Source: Bacteroidia bacterium (GTDB lineage Bacteria; Bacteroidota; Bacteroidia; B-17B0; Aurantibacillaceae). From it: a DNA stretch of 64,000 bases. The notes below the pieces were generated by a model. The model did no database searches. It worked only from the letters and a program-made list of their open reading frames with translations, and was not told where the DNA came from. Position 1 is the stretch's first letter. The number at the start of each line of letters is the position of its first letter. Positions 35,962 through 42,918 of this stretch are shown one piece after another. The stretch is taken from positions 25,427 through 89,426 of the forward strand of contig JAGNIU010000014.1 in NCBI GenBank assembly GCA_018000995.1, read 5' to 3'. Position numbers and translations under genes: made by a program.

Positions 35962-35969
35962 TAGTTTTG
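35962..35969 (+). promoter_or_regulatory. -7 box of the porin gene
   Basis: TAGTTTTG, a TAnnTTTG match, 5 nt before the ATG at 35975. Confidence 0.45.
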
Positions 35970-35974
35970 TATCA

Positions 35975-37123
35975 ATGAAAATCAACCTTTCCAGCCTTTA
36001 TTTACTTGTATTCATTTTTTTAGTGTGGAATTTACAAGCGCAGGATACTTTACCTAAGAAAAAAACATTTGTTATTGAGAGGGATTCCGCTACACTTTTT
36101 GGTCATATTGGGATTAATGATGGCGCGAGCGATGAGGCGAAATTATTGATTGGAGGTTATGTCAGCGCTTATTACGCTTATTATACTGATGAAATTACTA
36201 ACAATGGATTAGTGCAAATTCCGGTGATGGCGCCACGTAATAAAGAGTTTGGTTTAAACATGGCATTGCTATCAATGCAGTACAGCAGTAAAAATGTACG
36301 CGGTAATTTTGGTCTTCAGTTTGGAGATATTCCAAAAGCAATTTGGCCAACTGAATTTAATATGATACAAGAAGCAAACGCTGGCGTTCGTTTAGTAAAA
36401 GGACTTTGGTTCGATGCGGGTGTTTTCCGTTCGCATATTGGAGTGGAGAGTATTCAGCCTAGAGAAAATATTACATCGAGTACTTCTTTGGTAAATAATT
36501 ATGAGCCTTATTATTTTTCAGGCGCAAAGCTGACATACGTTTTAAGTTCTAAATTGTCATTGCAAGTAAATGCCTTTAACAGCTTCAACACAATGACAGA
36601 GACTAATAAAGATAAGTTGTTTGGTTTCTCAGCGGTTTACGATCCAAATGAAAAAATGTCTATCACTTATAATTTTTTAACTGGCGATGAAAGTGCGGAT
36701 AGCGCTACTATTAAACAACGTCGCTATTATAATAATATTTATGCCACCATTAAACTCAATAAATTTATTTTAGCACTAGAGGCAAATTTTGGTATTCAAG
36801 AAAACTCAATGTTAACAGACACAAACGGAACCGCAAGTTTATATAGTGGATTAATTATTGCAAGATATCAGTTCGTAAAAAAATCTGCAATTTATATTCG
36901 TGGCGAATATTTGTCGGATCCTGATGGAATTGTAACAGGCGCTTTAAATTTTGGCGACAATGTAATGGGGACAACCGCCGGAGTAGAATACAAACCCTAT
37001 AAAAATGTTGCTTTAAGTTTGGAAGGAAGAGTGCTGCAATCTGACAAAACGGTTTTCAGAGAAAATAATTACAAAGTAAATCAGCGTTACGAAGCTATTT
37101 TTTGCTTAGACGTTTCTTTTTAA
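35975..37123 (+). CDS. outer membrane beta-barrel porin
   Basis: From the ATG at 35975 the protein is 382 aa with signal peptide MKINLSSLYLLVFIFLVWN. It then has alternating beta strands with aromatic girdles (GGYVSAYYAYYTDEI, NFGLQFGDIPKAIWP, YFSGAKLTYVLSS), ending in QRYEAIFCLDVSF with a terminal Phe. This matches Bacteroidota outer-membrane beta-barrel (porin-2-like, OmpL-type) proteins. The earlier in-frame start at 35945 lies upstream of the predicted transcription start. The stop codon overlaps the murI ATG (TAATG), so murI is translationally coupled. Substrate unknown. Confidence 0.83.
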   Translation: MKINLSSLYLLVFIFLVWNLQAQDTLPKKKTFVIERDSATLFGHIGINDGASDEAKLLIGGYVSAYYAYYTDEITNNGLVQIPVMAPRNKEFGLNMALLSMQYSSKNVRGNFGLQFGDIPKAIWPTEFNMIQEANAGVRLVKGLWFDAGVFRSHIGVESIQPRENITSSTSLVNNYEPYYFSGAKLTYVLSSKLSLQVNAFNSFNTMTETNKDKLFGFSAVYDPNEKMSITYNFLTGDESADSATIKQRRYYNNIYATIKLNKFILALEANFGIQENSMLTDTNGTASLYSGLIIARYQFVKKSAIYIRGEYLSDPDGIVTGALNFGDNVMGTTAGVEYKPYKNVALSLEGRVLQSDKTVFRENNYKVNQRYEAIFCLDVSF

Positions 37124-37956
37124 TGAGCGAGAAAAAAACATATAATCCTATTGGTGTTTTTGATTCCGGTTATGGGGGATTAACTGTTTTGAAAGAAATT
37201 GTAAAAGAATTACCGCAATATGATTATTTATATTTAGGAGATAATGCCCGTGCTCCTTATGGATCAAAAAGTTTCGATGAAGTTTACAATCTCACTTTAG
37301 AGTGTGTTAAACAATTATTTGATAAAGGCTGTCATTTAGTAATTCTCGCTTGTAACACCGCCTCCGCAAAAGCATTGAGAAACATTCAACAAAAAGATTT
37401 ACCAATCATTGCCCCTGATAGAAGAGTACTTGGTGTAATTCGTCCAACCACAGAATTAGTTGGAAATTATTCTACAACAAAACATATTGGAGTATTAGGA
37501 ACAACAGGAACAGTTTTATCACAATCGTATCCAATTGAAATCGCAAAATTTTTTCCAGAGGTAAAAGTATATCAAGAGGCTTGTCCGCTTTGGGTACCGA
37601 TGGTAGAGAACAACGAATACAATACACCGGAATCAGATGCCATTATTAAACAACACATTGATAATTTAATGAGTCGCTCACCAAAAATCGACACTATTAT
37701 TTTGGGCTGTACGCATTACCCCTTACTAAAAGATCAAATCAAAAAGTTCTTACCTGAAAACTTTACATTGCTGTCTCAAGGCGATATTGTTGCGAAAGGG
37801 TTAGCAGATTATTTAAAACGTCACCAGGAAATAGACGCTAAATGCTCAAAAGGAAACACAATAGAATTTTTAACCACAGGCGACACAACTAATTTTGATA
37901 TCCACGCCGGAAAGTTTTTTGGAAAGGAAATTAAATCAAAGCATTTGCAATTATAG
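37123..37956 (+). CDS. murI: glutamate racemase
   Basis: The 277-aa enzyme interconverts L- and D-glutamate for peptidoglycan synthesis. Both catalytic cysteines are visible: ILACNTASAKAL in the N-terminal half and IILGCTHYPLL in the C-terminal half, together with the start motif IGVFDSGYGGLT. The ATG at 37123 overlaps the porin stop. An in-frame upstream start would extend into the porin gene. Length and motifs are normal. Coupling with a porin gene is a packing arrangement seen in several Bacteroidota genomes near OMP/envelope genes. Confidence 0.96.
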   Translation: MSEKKTYNPIGVFDSGYGGLTVLKEIVKELPQYDYLYLGDNARAPYGSKSFDEVYNLTLECVKQLFDKGCHLVILACNTASAKALRNIQQKDLPIIAPDRRVLGVIRPTTELVGNYSTTKHIGVLGTTGTVLSQSYPIEIAKFFPEVKVYQEACPLWVPMVENNEYNTPESDAIIKQHIDNLMSRSPKIDTIILGCTHYPLLKDQIKKFLPENFTLLSQGDIVAKGLADYLKRHQEIDAKCSKGNTIEFLTTGDTTNFDIHAGKFFGKEIKSKHLQL

Positions 37957-37988
37957 CTACAGATCGGTTTTTGGTCGTTACGAACATT

Positions 37989-38636
37989 TTACCAAATTCG
38001 TGTCTTACCTTCGTAGAAATTCATTCCTATACCACAACCAAAATAACTGTCAAGTTCCGTTTGATAATTATAGTTTATCGAGTTTATATAATATGCAGTA
38101 ATAAAAAATCTTTTTGTAATGTTAAAGGAAATATCCATGAGCAATCCACCGCCAAATCTGTCTCTGGGTGTATTGGGGTAAAATAACATTGTCAGAAAGG
38201 AACCTGCTAAACCAATGTTGTAATTTATCTTTTTAAAATAAAAACATTTGGTAATGCCAATATAGCTAAATGAACCGCTTCTAAAACCATCATTGCTTTT
38301 CGGATTTAACCGGAATGATTCTCCTTCGCCTATTGATCCAAGTTTAAAAGCGATATTCTTTTTATTGGAGATTAAAGCTAAATGATAACTATTAGCTAAC
38401 GAATAATTGTGTTTTTCAAAGTTTATAAAGCTCCAAGAATTAATAAGACCAAAACAAATGCTGACTCGGCTTATAAAATGATGCCTTGAACTGTCAGCAC
38501 GAACTAGAGAATTTTCTTGAATGCCGCCACAAGGATTTGATTGGAAATAGGATTTTCTGTCTTTGAATAAATTTGTTTTGCTAAAACAGAAAATGTTTAA
38601 CATTAAAAATATAAGCAGAACAAGTTTACTTTTCAT
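37989..38636 (-). CDS. exported protein of unknown function
   Basis: Starting at the ATG at 38636 gives 215 aa: signal peptide MKSKLVLLIFLMLNIFCFSK, then a chain with alternating strands and many Gly, Asn, Phe and Tyr (SFSYIGITKCFYFKKINYN, RFGGGLLMDISFNI). This suggests a small outer-membrane beta-barrel. An upstream in-frame start at 38693 would add 19 polar residues before the signal peptide. No family is recognised. It is convergent with murI, and its upstream region contains a palindromic repeat. Confidence 0.65.
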   Translation of the reverse strand: MKSKLVLLIFLMLNIFCFSKTNLFKDRKSYFQSNPCGGIQENSLVRADSSRHHFISRVSICFGLINSWSFINFEKHNYSLANSYHLALISNKKNIAFKLGSIGEGESFRLNPKSNDGFRSGSFSYIGITKCFYFKKINYNIGLAGSFLTMLFYPNTPRDRFGGGLLMDISFNITKRFFITAYYINSINYNYQTELDSYFGCGIGMNFYEGKTRIW

Positions 38637-38697
38637 GTTAATCGATTCAATTATTTTCCTTTCAATGTTCGTTCGTTTTTTAGAATTGGGCATAACT

Positions 38698-38718
38698 CAC
38701 AGATAAAATTTATCTGTG
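38698..38718. repeat. palindrome CACAGATAAA-A-TTTATCTGTG in an intergenic repeat phrase
   Basis: Perfect 10-nt arms around one A. It is followed by TTAATCTGTGAAATCCGCGG, a phrase that recurs in intergenic regions of many bacteria. It lies between two minus-strand genes, so it could serve as a stem-loop 3' of the carbonic anhydrase-like gene. Confidence 0.6.
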
Positions 38719-38740
38719 TTAATCTGTGAAATCCGCGGCT

Positions 38741-39253
38741 CTATTTAAACCAACCGCTGTACATTAAATAATTATTCGCAATTCGGTCAATCTCTCCCTT
38801 AATTAATTCCTCAGAAATATCTTTTACTTTTTTAGCAGGCACTCCAGCAAATATACAACCGCTTGGCACAACCGTACCTTCAGTTACAACGGCGCCCGCT
38901 GCGATAATAGTGTTGCTGCCAATTTCGCAATTATCCATAACAATAGCACCCATGCCAATTAATACATTATCATGAACTTTACAGCCATGAACAATTGCGT
39001 TATGTCCGATAGAAACATTATTTCCTAAGAACACTTTTGTTTTTTCGTAAGTACAATGTAACACAGCGCCGTCTTGTATGTTTACTTTATTTCCGATGCG
39101 GATTGAATTCACATCACCGCGAACAACAGTATTAAACCAAATACTGCAATCATCACCAACAATAACATCACCAACAATAGTAGCGTTGGGCGCAATAAAA
39201 CAATTTTTTCCGAACTCAGGGGAAACACCTTTTACTGGGAGAATAACGGGCAT
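38741..39253 (-). CDS. gamma-class carbonic anhydrase family protein
   Basis: The 170-aa protein is a left-handed parallel beta-helix of hexapeptide repeats (IGNKVNIQDGAVLHC, NVSIGHNAIVHGC, NVLIGMGAIVMDN). Candidate zinc ligands are the His of VLHC and the two His of IGHNAIVHG, arranged as in CamH/YrdA-type proteins. Many such proteins lack proven carbonic anhydrase activity, so the reaction (CO2 hydration) is assumed from the family only. It has no signal peptide and is cytoplasmic. Length is normal. It is the single gene of its transcript; the exported protein gene at 37989 lies downstream on the same strand with a gap. Confidence 0.9.
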   Translation of the reverse strand: MPVILPVKGVSPEFGKNCFIAPNATIVGDVIVGDDCSIWFNTVVRGDVNSIRIGNKVNIQDGAVLHCTYEKTKVFLGNNVSIGHNAIVHGCKVHDNVLIGMGAIVMDNCEIGSNTIIAAGAVVTEGTVVPSGCIFAGVPAKKVKDISEELIKGEIDRIANNYLMYSGWFK

Positions 39254-39387
39254 ACGATTTGGTTTAGACCTTGAAATTACACTTTTTTATAAATGCCACC
39301 CAACCTTTTAAAAGCTTTGTGCGTATAGTTGGATAAGAACGTCAAAACCCCTTATGAGAACACTACTACTTTTTAAATCATATAAAT

Positions 39388-39948
39388 ATGAAAACCACAA
39401 AAAGTGTAGTGTTATGTGCAATGATAATTGCGCAAACTGTTAAAGGTCAAAACAACAATCACAAAGTTTATTTAGAAGGAAGTATTTCAGGTGGTGCACA
39501 AAACACCTCTGCTGTTGCAGGCGTAAGCGGTGCAATAGGTATCTTTTTAAATAAGCACAGCAGCGTTGATATAAGAGCAAGAGAAGTGTACAATTTCTCG
39601 AATATGGATATTGTTGGACCCATCACTTTTAACTATCGTTACAACTTAACTAATGGTTTGTTTTTCGGAGGAGGCTTTGCGCATCATCATGAAGTAGGGC
39701 ATCACACTTATATGCACCATCCGGGAGAATCTGTAATGGGAAGTCACCCAAACATTTTTCACCGTAGCGGAGTAGGATTGGATTTTGGCTACAATTTCAA
39801 GCCTATTTACAAAAAGGGATTTTTTAGCTGGATTTATCCTGCGGTGAATATTAACTATACACACATGTTTATGGATGGGGGAAGAAATCCTTTGGTAACA
39901 GTTAATCTTGGACTAAGATTTGGCTTGAAAAAGTTTAAGGATGAGTAA
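39388..39948 (+). CDS. exported beta-barrel-like protein with a His-rich loop
   Basis: The 186-aa protein has a signal peptide (MKTTKSVVLCAMIIAQTVKG) and strands typical of small outer-membrane barrels (VYLEGSISGGAQNTS, ITFNYRYNLTNGLFFGGGF, VTVNLGLRFGLKKF). In the middle is a dense His segment, FAHHHEVGHHTYMHHPGE, with seven His in 18 residues, then SHPNIFHR. This could bind metal on an exposed loop. No family is recognised. It precedes the Rrf2 regulator gene by 51 nt, in which lies the first CCTACTA-type palindrome; a functional link is not shown. Confidence 0.65.
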   Translation: MKTTKSVVLCAMIIAQTVKGQNNNHKVYLEGSISGGAQNTSAVAGVSGAIGIFLNKHSSVDIRAREVYNFSNMDIVGPITFNYRYNLTNGLFFGGGFAHHHEVGHHTYMHHPGESVMGSHPNIFHRSGVGLDFGYNFKPIYKKGFFSWIYPAVNINYTHMFMDGGRNPLVTVNLGLRFGLKKFKDE

Positions 39949-39957
39949 ATTTTAATT

Positions 39958-39973
39958 CCTACTAAATTAGTAG
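39958..39973. promoter_or_regulatory. Rrf2-type palindromic operator, site 1
   Basis: CTACTAA-A-TTAGTAG (39959-39973) is a perfect 7-nt inverted repeat. It abuts the -7 box TATATTTA (39974-39981) of the regulator gene, a position expected for autorepression. The CCTACTA half recurs at site 2. Confidence 0.65.
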
Positions 39974-39981
39974 TATATTTA
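39974..39981 (+). promoter_or_regulatory. -7 box of the Rrf2 regulator gene
   Basis: TATATTTA directly after operator 1. A second inverted repeat, TTTAAAC/GTTTAAA (39978-39984 with 39991-39997), overlaps it and would form a hairpin just before the ATG at 40000. Confidence 0.45.
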
Positions 39982-39999
39982 AACCCGTAAGTTTAAACT

Positions 40000-40449
40000 A
40001 TGCTACAAAAGAAAACCAAATATGCCATAAAAGCCTTGCTGGCACTGGCAAAACACTATGGTGAACACCGCCCTTTAAAAATATCAGAGATCTCGAAGAA
40101 CGAAAAAATTCCAAGAAAATTTCTCGAAGCCATTATGGTCGACCTGAAAAAGATCGGTTATGTTAACAGCACGATGGGAGCAAAAGGCGGTTACCAATTA
40201 ATAAAGCATCCGGAGGAAGTGATGCTAAGTAATATCATCCGTTCTACAGGCGGACCTATAGCATTATTGCCTTGCGTGAGTTTAAATTTCTATGAACCGT
40301 GTAAGGAATGTATAGGTGAAGATGTCTGCGGATTACGCGATGTTATCCTCGAAGTGCGCGAAGCCAGCATAAAAATCCTCTCCAAAACCAGTTTAAGCGA
40401 TATTTTAAGGCGAGAAAATAAACTTATTAAGAAATTCGGTTTACAGTAA
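40000..40449 (+). CDS. Rrf2-family transcriptional regulator of sulfur assimilation
   Basis: The 149-aa protein has an Rrf2 winged helix: KKTKYAIKALLALAKHYGE at the start and SEISKNEKIPRKFLEAIM with the recognition helix, then the wing MGAKGGYQL. The C-terminal region contains the Cys cluster LPCVSLNFYEPCKECIGEDVC (four Cys), which in IscR/NsrR-type members binds an Fe-S cluster. It may therefore be redox- or Fe-S-sensing. It lies directly upstream of the sulfate assimilation genes and is flanked by two palindromes sharing CCTACTA. The target set is inferred from context; whether it activates or represses is unknown. Confidence 0.88.
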   Translation: MLQKKTKYAIKALLALAKHYGEHRPLKISEISKNEKIPRKFLEAIMVDLKKIGYVNSTMGAKGGYQLIKHPEEVMLSNIIRSTGGPIALLPCVSLNFYEPCKECIGEDVCGLRDVILEVREASIKILSKTSLSDILRRENKLIKKFGLQ

Positions 40450-40470
40450 TATCAATATTTTCAAGTAATA

Positions 40471-40495
40471 ATATCCTATTTAAATAGTAGGATAT
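40471..40495. promoter_or_regulatory. Rrf2-type palindromic operator, site 2
   Basis: Outer arms ATATCCTA/TAGGATAT are perfect (40471-40478 with 40488-40495). An inner perfect palindrome CTATTTAAATAG spans 40476-40487. On the minus strand it reads ATCCTACTATTTAAATAGG, sharing CCTACTA with site 1. It ends 23 nt upstream of the -33 element, so activation or weak repression is possible. Confidence 0.65.
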
Positions 40496-40518
40496 ATAAA
40501 AAATAATTCAAATTTCTC

Positions 40519-40549
40519 TTGCGGGAACGAAAATCTATTCATTAATTTG
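40519..40549 (+). promoter_or_regulatory. promoter of the leader peptide / sulfite reductase operon
   Basis: TTG at 40519-40521 and TTAATTTG at 40542-40549 (one mismatch to TAnnTTTG) are 20 nt apart. The leader ATG follows 10 nt later at 40560. Confidence 0.5.
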
Positions 40550-40559
40550 TACCGTTAAA

Positions 40560-40667
40560 ATGAAAAACAATTTAAATACAGTTTCCTTTTTTGTTCACAC
40601 TATGATGATGTGGATGTGCTGCTGCAAGTATAACAATTTGCTGAAGGGAAAACTTATTCGCGTGTAA
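40560..40667 (+). CDS. Cys-codon leader peptide (35 aa) of the sulfite reductase operon
   Basis: A short frame runs from the ATG at 40560 to the TAA at 40667. It begins MKNNLNTV, then contains HTMMMWMCCCKYNN, with three consecutive TGC codons at 40617-40625 preceded by four Met codons and one Trp codon. The frame is too short and atypical to be a functional enzyme. Its position, between promoter and terminator and ahead of a sulfite reductase gene, is that of a classical attenuator leader peptide. When Cys-tRNA (and perhaps Met-tRNA) is scarce, a stalled ribosome would leave the 40640-40648 segment free to form an antiterminator. The second leader peptide at 42862 also begins MKN, which supports a real family. 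Confidence 0.75.
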   Translation: MKNNLNTVSFFVHTMMMWMCCCKYNNLLKGKLIRV

Positions 40668-40693
40668 CAAAAAACCGACTGACTATAAGAACC

Positions 40694-40730
40694 AAACCCT
40701 TCCGCTAACAACGAGAAGGGTTTTTTATTT
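40694..40730 (+). terminator. attenuator terminator ahead of the sulfite reductase gene
   Basis: Perfect 9-bp stem AAACCCTTC/GAAGGGTTT (40694-40702 with 40715-40723), 12-nt loop, then TTTATTT. The 5' arm is also complementary to leader RNA 40640-40648, giving mutually exclusive antiterminator and terminator structures. Confidence 0.85.
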
Positions 40731-40752
40731 ACAATAAGTTAAGATATTAGGA

Positions 40753-42861
40753 ATGCAAAGTTTTAGAACAGAAATAGAAAGTATAAGTAGCAGTAAAAAG
40801 ACTTTGGTGGAAAAAGACATCATTGACCTGGAGAGAAAAATTCGCCAGTTCCGTGAAGGAAAAATTCACGAAGAGAAATTCCGTAGTCTGCGTTTAGCGC
40901 GTGGTGTATACGGACAACGTCAGCAGGGTGTTCAGATGATACGTATCAAGTTGCCGTTTGGAAAGGTTTCGGCAAAACAATTATTACGTATCGCTGACAT
41001 CAGCGATGAGTATTCAAATGGGAATTTACATTTAACAACGCGACAAGACATTCAAATTCACCATGTGAGTTTGGATAGAACGCCGGAACTATGGTCGAAG
41101 TTGGAACAAGATGATATTACCTTACGAGAGGCTTGTGGAAATACAGTTCGTAATGTAACTGCATCAGCTGAAGCGGGGATTGATCCGAATGAATTATTTG
41201 ACGTTTCTCCTTACGCGTACGCAGTATTTTCTTATTTCTTACGTAAACCATTCGGACAAGAACTCGGCCGTAAAATTAAAATTGCTTTTTCAAACAATGA
41301 TAAAGACACTGCTGTAACTTATATTCACGATTTTGGTTTTATTCCTAAAATTGAGAACGAGAAACGTGGTTTTAAAGTTTTAGTGGGTGGTGGATTAGGC
41401 GCACAACCTTTTTTAGCACAAACGGCTTTTGAATTTTTACCGGAAGATAAACTGATCCCATTCCTGGAAGCAAGCATTCGTGTATTTGATCGTTATGGAG
41501 AAAGAGCAAGCAGGCATAAAGCGAGAATAAAATATTTAATTAATAAAATTGGCATTGAAGAATTCTTAAAATTAATTAAAGAAGAAGAGAAAGCAATCCT
41601 TGTCAAGGAATTTGGGATTAATATTTCTGAAGAGGAAACTACTCCTCAATTCAAAACGCAATTGCCAAATGAAATCCCAACAAATGATAAAGAAGCTTTT
41701 TATAAGTGGAACAAAACTAATGTCTTCAAACAAAAACAAGCAGGATTATTTGGCGTGTATGTAAAAATTCAATTAGGTAATATTTCAACTGCCAAAGCAA
41801 GAGAGTTTGCGCGTATTGCTAAATTATATTCTAACTCTTCAGATATTCGTATCACCATCAATCAAGGATTTTTATTACGTGATATTTCGGCTGAAGAATT
41901 ACCTTTTTTGTTTAACGAGTTGGCAAATCTAGAATTAGCAACTCCTGGTTTTGATTCTGTAGGAGACATTACTGCCTGCCCGGGAGCGGATACTTGTAAT
42001 TTGGCAATTTCCAATAGCACAAACATTTCAGTTGAGTTGGAAAAAGTTATTTATGCGGAGTACCCTGAATTAATTTACAATCACGACATCAAAATAAAAA
42101 TCAGCGGTTGTATGAATGCTTGTGGTCAACATAGTTTGGCGCAAATTGGTTTTCATGGCAGTTCATTTAAAGTAGGCACAAGTGTTGTTCCGGCTTTACA
42201 AGTCTTATTAGGTGGTGGAACTTTAGGAAACGGCAAGGGAAGAATCTCTGACAAAGTAATTAAAGTAGCAAGTAAACGCGGACCGGATGTTTTAAGAAAA
42301 CTGTTTGATGATTTTGAACAGAATGCCGTTGAAGGAGAATATTTCAATTCGTATTACGACAAACAAGGGAAAGATTATTTCTATCAGTTATTAAAACCAT
42401 TAGCAGATAATTCAACCCTTAGCCCTGAAGACTTTATCGACTGGGGCTCTGAAGAAAAATTCCAAACAGCAATTGGCGTTGGAGAATGTGCCGGCGTTGT
42501 CATTGACCTTGTTCAGACTTTATTCTTTGAAGCAGAAGAAAAATTAGAATTAAGTGCTGAGGCATTTGGCAACGAACAATTCGGTGATAGCATTTATTAT
42601 ACGTATGCCGCTTTTATAAACGGAGCAAAAGCATTGTTGTTGGATAAAGAAATTCACGTGAATACACATCATGGCGTTATCAGTGATTTTGATAAACATT
42701 TTGTCGAGACAGGAGAGGTGAAAGTAAGAACAACATTTAAAGATTTGATTTTACAGATCAATCGAAACGAACCAACAAAACAATTCGCCGAATTATATTA
42801 TATAGAAGCAAAAGAATTTTTACAAACCGTTAAATCTATTCGTGAGACGAATTTAGCATAA
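40753..42861 (+). CDS. ferredoxin/NADPH-type nitrite/sulfite reductase with C-terminal HEPN-like extension
   Basis: The 702-aa enzyme reduces sulfite to sulfide (six electrons). It has two ferredoxin-like half domains and siroheme/4Fe-4S motifs: Cys409 and Cys415 in ACPGADTCN, Cys453 and Cys457 in SGCMNACGQH. These are the two Cys pairs expected for a siroheme sulfite/nitrite reductase. Typical homologues are about 550-580 aa. Here about 120 extra residues (from about 585) form a helical region with the HEPN-like pattern LFFEAEEKLELSAEAFGNEQFGD and SIYYTYAAFINGAKALLL, known as an added domain in Bacteroidota sulfite reductases. It is the first gene after the attenuator. Sulfite is favoured over nitrite by the cys context. 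Confidence 0.92.
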   Translation: MQSFRTEIESISSSKKTLVEKDIIDLERKIRQFREGKIHEEKFRSLRLARGVYGQRQQGVQMIRIKLPFGKVSAKQLLRIADISDEYSNGNLHLTTRQDIQIHHVSLDRTPELWSKLEQDDITLREACGNTVRNVTASAEAGIDPNELFDVSPYAYAVFSYFLRKPFGQELGRKIKIAFSNNDKDTAVTYIHDFGFIPKIENEKRGFKVLVGGGLGAQPFLAQTAFEFLPEDKLIPFLEASIRVFDRYGERASRHKARIKYLINKIGIEEFLKLIKEEEKAILVKEFGINISEEETTPQFKTQLPNEIPTNDKEAFYKWNKTNVFKQKQAGLFGVYVKIQLGNISTAKAREFARIAKLYSNSSDIRITINQGFLLRDISAEELPFLFNELANLELATPGFDSVGDITACPGADTCNLAISNSTNISVELEKVIYAEYPELIYNHDIKIKISGCMNACGQHSLAQIGFHGSSFKVGTSVVPALQVLLGGGTLGNGKGRISDKVIKVASKRGPDVLRKLFDDFEQNAVEGEYFNSYYDKQGKDYFYQLLKPLADNSTLSPEDFIDWGSEEKFQTAIGVGECAGVVIDLVQTLFFEAEEKLELSAEAFGNEQFGDSIYYTYAAFINGAKALLLDKEIHVNTHHGVISDFDKHFVETGEVKVRTTFKDLILQINRNEPTKQFAELYYIEAKEFLQTVKSIRETNLA

Positions 42862-42918
42862 ATGAAAAACTATACTCAAATAAAATATTGTTGTTGCTGT
42901 TGTATGATAATGCTTTAG
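42862..42918 (+). CDS. Cys-codon leader peptide (18 aa) between sulfite reductase and cobA
   Basis: An 18-codon frame, MKNYTQIKYCCCCCMIML, starts at the ATG at 42862, directly after the sulfite reductase TAA, and stops at the TAG at 42916-42918. Five consecutive Cys codons (TGT, TGT, TGC, TGT, TGT) at 42889-42903 are very unlikely by chance in a real protein. The position at a gene boundary of the cys operon repeats that of the first leader. A 10-bp stem (AGCTGTATTA/TAATATAGCT, 42917-42926 with 42937-42946, one G-U) begins at the stop codon, so ribosome position would affect its folding. No U-tract terminator follows, so Rho-dependent or translational control is more likely than intrinsic termination. 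Confidence 0.7.
   Translation: MKNYTQIKYCCCCCMIML

Larger units (their letters stand above)
40450..40752 (+). promoter_or_regulatory. regulatory region of the sulfite reductase operon: operator, promoter, leader peptide and attenuator
   Basis: This 303-nt gap contains no large gene. It contains, in order, operator 2 (40471-40495), a promoter (40519-40549), a 35-aa leader peptide with three Cys codons (40560-40667) and an intrinsic terminator (40694-40730) before the sulfite reductase ATG at 40753. The leader segment GCnGAAGGG (40640-40648) can pair with the terminator 5' arm CCCTTCnGC (40697-40705). Confidence 0.75.
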
